63,999 nucleotides of DNA from an uncultured Lachnospiraceae bacterium (GTDB taxonomy: Bacteria; Bacillota; Clostridia; Lachnospirales; Lachnospiraceae): positions 1-63,999 of the forward strand of contig CATJHO010000149.1 in NCBI GenBank assembly GCA_949740535.1, read 5' to 3'. The position numbers and the translations under genes are program-made. Shown here one piece after another: positions 58,141-63,999 of the stretch; position 1 is the first letter of the stretch, and each line of letters begins with the position of its first letter. The notes under the pieces were generated by a model, which had not been told where the DNA came from, made no database searches, and was given only the letters and a program-made list of their open reading frames with translations.

Positions 58141-58812
58141 CTATTTCAAATCCTGCGCGCTCTCATAGACAGCCGACAGCTCCTCCGGCCCTTTGATGAT
58201 CGCACAGGCTCCTGTCTGCTCCAGCTCTTCCCGGTCCCGGAATCCCCAGAGAACGCCCACCGTATACATGCCTGCCGCAGTCCCGGTACGCATATCCGTC
58301 CCCGTGTCTCCGATATAAAGGCAGTTCTCAGGACTTACCCCCAGCTTCTCTGCCGTATACAGCGCTCCGGCCGGATCCGGCTTTCTGGGCAGTTCTTCTG
58401 TCTGTCCCTGCACCCAGTCAAAAAGCTCCTCTCCAAAGATCCGACGGATCACCTCCTGGGTATTGGCGTGAGGCTTATTGGAGATCACCCCCAGCATTGC
58501 TCCCTGGCGCTTCAGCTGCTCTAAGGTCTCCCGCATATTGGGGTAGGGCTTCACACGGTACATGCACCCCTCCCGGAAGTATTCCACATATTTTTCCTTA
58601 AGCTCTGCAAAATGCACTTCCCCGGTATCTCCGCCAAAAGCGCAGAGCCGGTGGACCAGCATATCTACGCCGTCTCCCACAAAAATCTTATAATCCGCAA
58701 ACGATGCCTCCCGCATGCCCAGCTCCCGCAGAGCCCGGTTTGCGCAGTAAGCGATGGACTCCACCGTATCACACAGGGTTCCATCCAAATCAAATATACA
58801 AGCCTGATACAT
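58141..58812 (-). CDS. HAD-IA phosphatase, phosphoglycolate phosphatase-like
   Basis: About 223 residues with motif I CIFDLDGTLCDTVE (residues 4-17), the HAD-IA cap, motif II GVISNKPHANTQ near 112, and motif IV YIGDTGTDMRTGTAAGM near 170, as in Gph-type enzymes. The ATG at 58812 begins MYQACIFDLDG after AAAGGATATAGGG; an ATG 18 codons earlier adds non-conserved residues. Confidence 0.92.
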   Translation of the reverse strand: MYQACIFDLDGTLCDTVESIAYCANRALRELGMREASFADYKIFVGDGVDMLVHRLCAFGGDTGEVHFAELKEKYVEYFREGCMYRVKPYPNMRETLEQLKRQGAMLGVISNKPHANTQEVIRRIFGEELFDWVQGQTEELPRKPDPAGALYTAEKLGVSPENCLYIGDTGTDMRTGTAAGMYTVGVLWGFRDREELEQTGACAIIKGPEELSAVYESAQDLK

Positions 58813-58901
58813 CCCTATATCCTTTCCTGTCTGCAGCCAAGCCTTTGGTTCACTTAAGGGCCCCATCCCCTGTCACCCTGTAAAGCCGTTCTCTTACAAA
58901 G

Positions 58902-59510
58902 TTACTGCCTGCAAAACTCCATCAGATCGATTCCTGCCCCGCGCAGCTCCTGATAGAACCGTGCCGCCGGAAAGCCCACTACTGTGGCATACTCTCCCCG
59001 GATTCCCCGAATCCACAGAGCGCATCCTCCCTGAATGGCGTAGCCGCCTGCCTTGTCCATAGGTTCACCCGTCTTTATATATTCATGAATCCATGCGTCA
59101 GGCATGGGATACATGGAAACCTCCGTCTTGTCCACAAAATGCACAAGTGTCTCTCCGGTCCGGGCATCCACCACCGCCACTCCCGTATACACAGTATGGG
59201 TATTTCCCTGGAGCGTCTTCAGCATCCGGAAAGCATCCGCCTCATCCACAGGTTTTCCCAGGACAGCCAAGCCCTGTTCTCCTTCTACAGCTACTACGGT
59301 ATCCGAGCCGATTACCAGGGCTTCCTCCTCTGTCCTTTCGGCAGTCTCTCTGGCTTTTCGGAGCGCCAGCTCCTCTACCAGCCCCCAGGGATCCTGCCGT
59401 GTGCTGTTCTCCTCTCCCTTGGCAGGACATATGGAAAATGTAAGCCCCATCCCCTCCAGAATTTCCTTTCTTCTGGGGGAGGCTGAAGCCAAAATCAATT
59501 TCTTTGTCAT
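58902..59510 (-). CDS. maf: Maf-like nucleoside triphosphate pyrophosphatase
   Basis: A 202-residue Maf protein with KLILASASPRRKEIL at the N-terminus (residues 4-18), IGSDTVV near 68, and DKAGGYAIQG near 153. Maf enzymes hydrolyse noncanonical or dTTP/UTP nucleotides and affect septation. Its ATG overlaps the LiaF-like stop codon (ATGA), so both are coupled. Confidence 0.94.
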   Translation of the reverse strand: MTKKLILASASPRRKEILEGMGLTFSICPAKGEENSTRQDPWGLVEELALRKARETAERTEEEALVIGSDTVVAVEGEQGLAVLGKPVDEADAFRMLKTLQGNTHTVYTGVAVVDARTGETLVHFVDKTEVSMYPMPDAWIHEYIKTGEPMDKAGGYAIQGGCALWIRGIRGEYATVVGFPAARFYQELRGAGIDLMEFCRQ

Positions 59511-60202
59511 TTGATATCTACTCCTCCGAACACACAGGTTGCATTGATGTACAGGGTATGGCAGGGAACCTCTGTGGGCGCCGCAGCCTTATTGGTGATT
59601 CCGCCCAGCACCGGAGTTGACATAACTTTCACCACTACGTTTGCAGGAACAAATATCTCAATGCCGCCAAAAACAGCCGTGGCGTCAATACGCACGTCCC
59701 GCTCAATGACTGCAGAACGCAGATCCATATCCACGCCGCCAAACACCGCGCTGACCGTTGCCCCCTCAAAGCGCTGTCCATCATAATGAACCTTCCGCCC
59801 GTCAAAAACGCCCGAAACATCCGAACCGCCCATACCTGTCTTCTCATAGGGAATCTGATTCCCCTGCTGATCTGTGATTCTGCGCTTGGTATTGCCGAGA
59901 AGAATGCTGATTCCCACCAGAACCAGAATTGCCGGAACCAGAAGCTTGCGGATCAGCGAAAATTCCAGAAACCCCTGAGCCGCAAGAAACAGGGCCGCAC
60001 CCACGCACAGACCTGCAATATTCCCGCCGTTTGGTCCATATTGTATCAGATTGATAAAGCAGGGCACAATAATAAACAGAGTCCACCACCCCTGGAAGAA
60101 CAGATTGAAATCCCAGACTCCCAAATTTCCTCCAGCATAGCCGACACCGATCAGGATCAAAACCAGGCCCCATACAACATTTGAAATTTTATTTTTCATC
60201 AT
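59507..60202 (-). CDS. LiaF-like membrane protein with C-terminal cell-wall-stress domain
   Basis: About 231 residues. The N-terminus has four membrane segments (VVWGLVLILIGVGYAGG onward, to about residue 110), followed by a beta-rich repeat domain with recurring VFGGVD/E motifs (AVFGGVDMDLRSA, AVFGGIEIFVPANV, CVFGGVDIK). LiaF-type proteins tune envelope-stress two-component systems; no liaRS pair is adjacent here. It leads the run to maf and downstream genes. The ~300-base gap 60203-60507 holds a TTGTCA-like -35 near 60275 on the minus strand and a TATACT -10 on the plus strand at 60424-60429, both tentative. Confidence 0.82.
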   Translation of the reverse strand: MMKNKISNVVWGLVLILIGVGYAGGNLGVWDFNLFFQGWWTLFIIVPCFINLIQYGPNGGNIAGLCVGAALFLAAQGFLEFSLIRKLLVPAILVLVGISILLGNTKRRITDQQGNQIPYEKTGMGGSDVSGVFDGRKVHYDGQRFEGATVSAVFGGVDMDLRSAVIERDVRIDATAVFGGIEIFVPANVVVKVMSTPVLGGITNKAAAPTEVPCHTLYINATCVFGGVDIK

Positions 60203-60507
60203 TTGCTTTTCCTTCCATAGCTGAGCTTGTTTCCAGCAGCCCAGCCTTTATTTATATAGAGTAATATATATTTTTTCCCTTGACAATAAAATTTTTCAAT
60301 TTTTTTGCTTTTCTTTTCCAGAATTTCGTATTACAATAAAGAAAATGCTTGGCCTTCTGCCTGCAGAAATAATGGATAAACCGGGAATCTGCCCAGAATC
60401 CGTGTAAATTCCTGAATATTCGTTATACTAAATGTACTGATATACAAGTGATCCGTACATGAAAATCAAACGTATTAAAAAACAGAAAGAAAGGAGTTTC
60501 GTCTGAT

Positions 60508-60780
60508 ATGAAGAAATTTTTTAAATTCGCAGCATCTGCTGCTCTGCTCTGTGGAACCATTGCCGGAGGTATCTATGCATATCGAAAGTTCTTTGCTCCG
60601 GATCCCTTTGACGACGATCTGGATGACGAGCTGGAAGAGGATGCAGCGGAAGATTCCAAAGTCTCCGGAAGAGGCTATGTGTCTTTAACCACGGAAGAAA
60701 CAGAAGATACCGCGTCTGTGGAGGATGCAGCGGAGAAGGACGCAGAAGAAAGCTCTGCACAGGAAACTCCAGAAGCATAA
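60508..60780 (+). CDS. small single-pass protein with acidic tail, unknown function
   Basis: A 90-residue protein: Lys/Phe N-terminus and one hydrophobic segment (ASAALLCGTIAGGIYAY, about 8-24), then a very acidic tail (FDDDLDDELEEDAAEDS; later TEETEDTASVEDAAEKDAEES). It resembles the membrane-anchored small proteins of Clostridia. GGAG precedes the ATG. It is monocistronic and ends at a bidirectional terminator. No function assigned. Confidence 0.7.
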   Translation: MKKFFKFAASAALLCGTIAGGIYAYRKFFAPDPFDDDLDDELEEDAAEDSKVSGRGYVSLTTEETEDTASVEDAAEKDAEESSAQETPEA

Positions 60781-60821
60781 TTTTCCAAAGGCAGGAACAT
60801 CTTTAAGCGGCTGCGGCAAAA

Positions 60822-60885
60822 GAAAACTTTTACACTGCGTCCGGGGCTGTCTGTGTAAGCAGCAGCGGATGCAGTATAAAAGCTT
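60822..60885. terminator. bidirectional terminator between the small gene and the MocR gene
   Basis: A long stem pairs AAAACTTTTACACTGCGTCCG with CGGATGCAGTATAAAAGCTT (about 60823-60884) with several G-U pairs and a loop of about 20 bases. On the minus strand TTTTCTTTT follows. It separates convergent genes. Confidence 0.75.
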
Positions 60886-60902
60886 ATGCTGCAGTCTTTT
60901 TG

Positions 60903-62321
60903 CTATTCCCTCCTCCAGGCTCTTTTCAAACGCTCAACCGCCTGTACGATCCCGCTCTCGGAAAGTGTGGCATAGCCCAGAATAACCGCAGGCCCTTTAA
61001 CCTGGCTGCTCTCCCATCCCGGATCTCCAATCTCATACTCGGACAGAGGATATACCTTTACGCCCATTCGGGCCGCTTCCTCAATACTTTCTTTCTCGGT
61101 CATGCCATTTATAAGTTCCACCAGAAGATGCACTCCCGCATTCTCCCCGGTGATACGGCAGAGATCAGACAGCTTCTTAAGCTCTCCCAGAAGCATGTCA
61201 TGTTTCTTTCCATAAATCGTCCGCATCCGGTTCAGATGCCGTTCAAAATACCCTTCTTTCAAAAACTGGTTCAGCGTCATCTGATCCACACGTGATACCG
61301 TAGAGGAAAAGCGGCATAAGGATTCCTCACATTCCTGCAGAAGTCTCTCTGGCAGTACCAGATAGCTGATACGGATGGCTGGTGCAATGGACTTGGAAAA
61401 AGTTCCCATATAGATCACCCGTCCCTGCCGATCCGCCCCCTGGAGGGCTGGAATGGGCTTTCCCTTATAGCGGAACTCACTGTCATAATCATCTTCTATC
61501 AGATAGCGGCCTTCCTCCTCTGCCGCCCAGGCCAGAAGCTCCAGCCGCCGCTTAATAGGCATCACAATCCCCAGGGGATACTGATGGGAAGGCATCACGT
61601 AGGCAGTATCCGCTCCAGACTCCCTAAGTGCCTGCACCTGCATACCGCTCCCGTCCACAGGCACGGTGCAGAGAGAAAATCCCAGCTGTTCAAAAATCCC
61701 ATAAGCATGCCTGTAGGTAGGAGTCTCCATGGCAATCCGCCTCTTTGTCCCCAAAACTGCGGACAAAAGCAGTAAAAGACAGTCATTTCCGGCTCCAATT
61801 AAAATCTGTTCCGCCCGGCAGTTCACGCCCCTTGCCTGATAAAGATAGCGGCAGATTGTTTCCCGCAGCTCCCGTTCTCCTTTGGGATCTCCCAGCTGAA
61901 AAAGCTCTTTCCTGTCATTCAGCAGAATATTCCGGGTGATTCTGCGCCATGCCTCATAGGGAAAGCTGTCCAGATCAATGCCGTTGGGCGTAAAATCATA
62001 GTCATAAGTGCTTTCCCCGCAGGAAACAGGCCGTTCTCTCTGCCCGGTTCCCGGCTGCAGCTGATAGAGCCCGTCGATCTGACAGGCATAATACCCCTTA
62101 CAGGGAACCGCTTCCAAATATCCCTCCGACCGCAGCTGTTCATAGGCCAGATCCACCGTACTGCGGCTGACCTCCAGATAAGCTGCCAGCGCACGGCTGG
62201 ACGGAAGCTTCTCTTCTGCCCTGATACGGCCTCTCTTTATATCTTCCTTGATATACCTGTAAATCTGCTCATAGAGAGGCGTTCTGCTTTGAGGATTCAG
62301 GCTGATGGTCAGTTCCTGCAT
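60903..62321 (-). CDS. MocR/GabR-type regulator (GntR HTH fused to aminotransferase domain)
   Basis: A 472-residue fusion: winged helix 1-75 (TPLYEQIYRYIKEDIKRGRI, KLPSSRALAAYLEVSRSTVDLAYEQL) and a fold-type I PLP domain (QILIGAGNDCLLLLL, DDYDSEFRY, and the PLP Lys in MGTFSKSIAPAIRISYLV). Such regulators sense PLP, amino acids or GABA and control vitamin B6 or amino-acid genes. No clear Shine-Dalgarno precedes the ATG, which lies eight bases after the glnS stop, so it may depend on coupled translation. No pdx gene is adjacent. Confidence 0.92.
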   Translation of the reverse strand: MQELTISLNPQSRTPLYEQIYRYIKEDIKRGRIRAEEKLPSSRALAAYLEVSRSTVDLAYEQLRSEGYLEAVPCKGYYACQIDGLYQLQPGTGQRERPVSCGESTYDYDFTPNGIDLDSFPYEAWRRITRNILLNDRKELFQLGDPKGERELRETICRYLYQARGVNCRAEQILIGAGNDCLLLLLSAVLGTKRRIAMETPTYRHAYGIFEQLGFSLCTVPVDGSGMQVQALRESGADTAYVMPSHQYPLGIVMPIKRRLELLAWAAEEEGRYLIEDDYDSEFRYKGKPIPALQGADRQGRVIYMGTFSKSIAPAIRISYLVLPERLLQECEESLCRFSSTVSRVDQMTLNQFLKEGYFERHLNRMRTIYGKKHDMLLGELKKLSDLCRITGENAGVHLLVELINGMTEKESIEEAARMGVKVYPLSEYEIGDPGWESSQVKGPAVILGYATLSESGIVQAVERLKRAWRRE

Positions 62322-62329
62322 AACCGCTG

Positions 62330-63997
62330 CTACGCCTTGGGAAGCTTAAAGGAGCTCTTCAACGACACAATCCGGTTAAACACCAGCTTTTCCTTCGTGC
62401 TGTCCTTGGCATCCACACAGAAAAAGCCATTGCGCACAAACTGATAGCTGTCATAAGGCTCTGCCCCTTCAATCCCCGGCTCCAAGAAGGCCTTTTCCAC
62501 CACAGTTAAAGAGTTGGGATTCAGATTCAGACTGCCGTCCTCATTGTAGACTCCTTTCTCTTCATCAATGATATTCTCATAAAGCCGTACTTCCGCCGTC
62601 ACCGCATAGGGAGCCGGTACCCAGTGGATGGTTCCCTTCACCTTGCGGCCCGTAAAACCGTTTCCGGCCTTTGTCTCCGGATCATACGTACAGTGTACCT
62701 CAACGACCCGGCCGTCCGCATCCTTCACAAAGCTCTCACATTTCACAAAGTACGCATGCATCAGGCGCACTTCATTGCCTGGGAAAAGCCGGAAATACTT
62801 CTTAGGCGGTTCCTCCATAAAATCTTCCCGCTCAATATAAAGCTCCCGGCAGAAGGGAATCCTTCTGCTTCCCAGCTCTTCATTTTCCAGATTGTTGGCA
62901 GCATCCAGATACTCTGTCTCTCCTTCCGGATAGTTATCGATGATCAGCTTGATGGGATCCAGCACAGCCATCATCCGGGGACGCTTCAGCTTCAGATCCT
63001 CCCGGATGCAGTACTCCAGCATAGCGTAATCCACAGAAGACTGGCTCTTGGAAATTCCGCAGAGATCCACGAACATACGGATGGACTCTGGTGTAAAACC
63101 TCTTCTGCGCAGAGCCGCGATGGATACCAGACGGGGATCATCCCAGCCGTCCACGATGCCCTCTTCCACCAGCTTCTTAATATAGCGCTTTCCTGTGACC
63201 ACATTGGTCAGATAGAGCTTAGCGAACTCAATCTGACGGGGCGGCACGGGATACTCAAGCTCTTTTACGACCCAATCGTATAATGGACGGTGATCCTCAA
63301 ATTCCAGGGTACAGATGGAGTGGGTAATTCCTTCAATGGCGTCCTCAATGGGATGAGCAAAATCATACATCGGGTAAATACACCACTGATCCCCTGTATT
63401 GTGATGGGTGATATGGGCCGTCCGGTAGATAACCGGATCCCGCATATTCATATTAGGGGATGCCATATCGATTTTTGCCCGCAGCACTTTCTCTCCGTCA
63501 GCGTATTTCCCGGCCCGCATGGCCTCAAAAAGCTCCAGATTTTCTTCTACGCTCCGGTTCCGGTAAGGACTCTCCTTTCCCGGCTCTGTGAGGGTTCCGC
63601 GGTAGGAACGGATCTCCTCTGCGGTTAAGTCGCAGACGAAGGCTTTTCCCTTCTTGATCAGCTTGACTGCAGCCTCATACATAGCCTCAAAATAATCGGA
63701 CGCAAAGAACAGCCGGTCCTCCCAGTCTGCGCCCAGCCACTGGATATCTGCTTTGATGGACTCTACAAACTCCACCTTTTCCTTTGTTGGATTGGTGTCG
63801 TCAAAGCGCATATTGAACCTGCCGTTGTATTTTTGGGCAAGGCCGTAATTTAACAGAATGGCTTTGGCATGTCCTATGTGCAGGTAGCCGTTGGGCTCCG
63901 GCGGGAAACGGGTGTGTACGGTGTCGTAGACTCCCTCTGCCAGATCCTTGTCAATCATCTGCTCTATAAAATTTTTGCTGATTTCTTCGTTTTCCAT
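62330..63997 (-). CDS. glnS: glutamine--tRNA ligase
   Basis: A 555-residue GlnRS, essentially complete, whose ATG is two bases inside the window end. The class I HIGH-like motif is [16 protein letters not shown] (about 31-46), and anticodon-binding beta barrels follow ([20 protein letters not shown]). It charges tRNA-Gln directly, which in Clostridia often coexists with or replaces the GatCAB route. Its promoter lies outside the window. The MocR gene follows eight bases later. Confidence 0.97.
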   Translation of the reverse strand: MENEEISKNFIEQMIDKDLAEGVYDTVHTRFPPEPNGYLHIGHAKAILLNYGLAQKYNGRFNMRFDDTNPTKEKVEFVESIKADIQWLGADWEDRLFFASDYFEAMYEAAVKLIKKGKAFVCDLTAEEIRSYRGTLTEPGKESPYRNRSVEENLELFEAMRAGKYADGEKVLRAKIDMASPNMNMRDPVIYRTAHITHHNTGDQWCIYPMYDFAHPIEDAIEGITHSICTLEFEDHRPLYDWVVKELEYPVPPRQIEFAKLYLTNVVTGKRYIKKLVEEGIVDGWDDPRLVSIAALRRRGFTPESIRMFVDLCGISKSQSSVDYAMLEYCIREDLKLKRPRMMAVLDPIKLIIDNYPEGETEYLDAANNLENEELGSRRIPFCRELYIEREDFMEEPPKKYFRLFPGNEVRLMHAYFVKCESFVKDADGRVVEVHCTYDPETKAGNGFTGRKVKGTIHWVPAPYAVTAEVRLYENIIDEEKGVYNEDGSLNLNPNSLTVVEKAFLEPGIEGAEPYDSYQFVRNGFFCVDAKDSTKEKLVFNRIVSLKSSFKLPKA

Positions 63998-63999
63998 AA

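Noticed and set aside
1-63999. tRNA, rRNA, CRISPR array, transposase or prophage genes
   Set aside because: Intergenic regions were read for T-loop motifs, regularly spaced repeats and transposase or phage motifs; none was found.

Overview
The window looks like chromosomal DNA from a low-G+C Gram-positive anaerobe of the Clostridia, most likely a Lachnospiraceae (Clostridium cluster XIVa) member with near-balanced base composition. This rests on the Firmicutes-type rimP-nusA-ylxR-ylxQ-infB-rbfA-nrnA-truB-ribF cluster, strong AGGAGG ribosome sites, TTGACA/TATAAT promoters with 17-base spacers, an EFR1-type ferredoxin, and a three-gene set that I associate with DUF5716/DUF5717 families of Lachnospiraceae. 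Genus cannot be fixed from this sequence alone.

Layout. 1-4 kb: alaS-deoC and the start of rpsU, all on the minus strand. 4-14 kb: single genes and small operons (EFR1 ferredoxin, hflKC, a MATE exporter, a coiled-coil protein, a MerR regulator with its autoregulatory promoter, an SH3-NlpC/P60 wall hydrolase, a membrane-anchored Mrr-like nuclease, a Na/phosphate cotransporter). 14-23 kb: the translation/transcription operon rimP to ribF, with a terminator-like hairpin between its promoter and first gene. 23-30 kb: Ca/Na antiporter, purC-purB, a polar amino-acid ABC transporter, and a PadR/HAAS-like membrane pair. 30-35.5 kb: a three-gene operon of unknown function (large alpha-rich protein, actin/Hsp70-like protein, TPR-like protein). 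35.5-47 kb: an eight-gene carbohydrate or polyol operon (isomerase, ABC importer, two FGGY kinases, class II aldolase, mannitol-1-phosphate dehydrogenase-like enzyme) with a divergent LacI regulator. 46.8-52.7 kb: an A+T-richer accessory stretch with an RloA/RloB (AbiL-like) defence pair, a HisC/CobD-like aminotransferase, a DHFR-fold protein, and an arsR-permease-thioredoxin operon whose last gene is frameshifted. 52.7-60.8 kb: Gfo/Idh/MocA plus tandem-VOC genes, a LacI regulator, and a liaF-maf-HAD-HAD-small-prsA-like run. 60.9-64 kb: MocR-type regulator and glnS.

Several non-coding structures stand out: a pair of related ~125-130 base intergenic elements (25.3 and 31.5 kb) with terminal direct repeats and a shared predicted RNA fold; a ~170 base rod-like inverted repeat at 30.5 kb; a nested inverted repeat at 52.6 kb; paired ArsR-type operators; and a MerR-type 19-base-spacer promoter. 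No tRNA, rRNA, CRISPR array, transposase or prophage was seen.

How genes work together: the core operon builds the translation apparatus and RNA polymerase cofactors; purC-purB serve purine synthesis; the sugar operon imports a carbohydrate, isomerises, phosphorylates, oxidises and cleaves it toward glycolysis (the substrate is unknown); the RloA/RloB pair is probably an abortive-infection module acquired between housekeeping loci.
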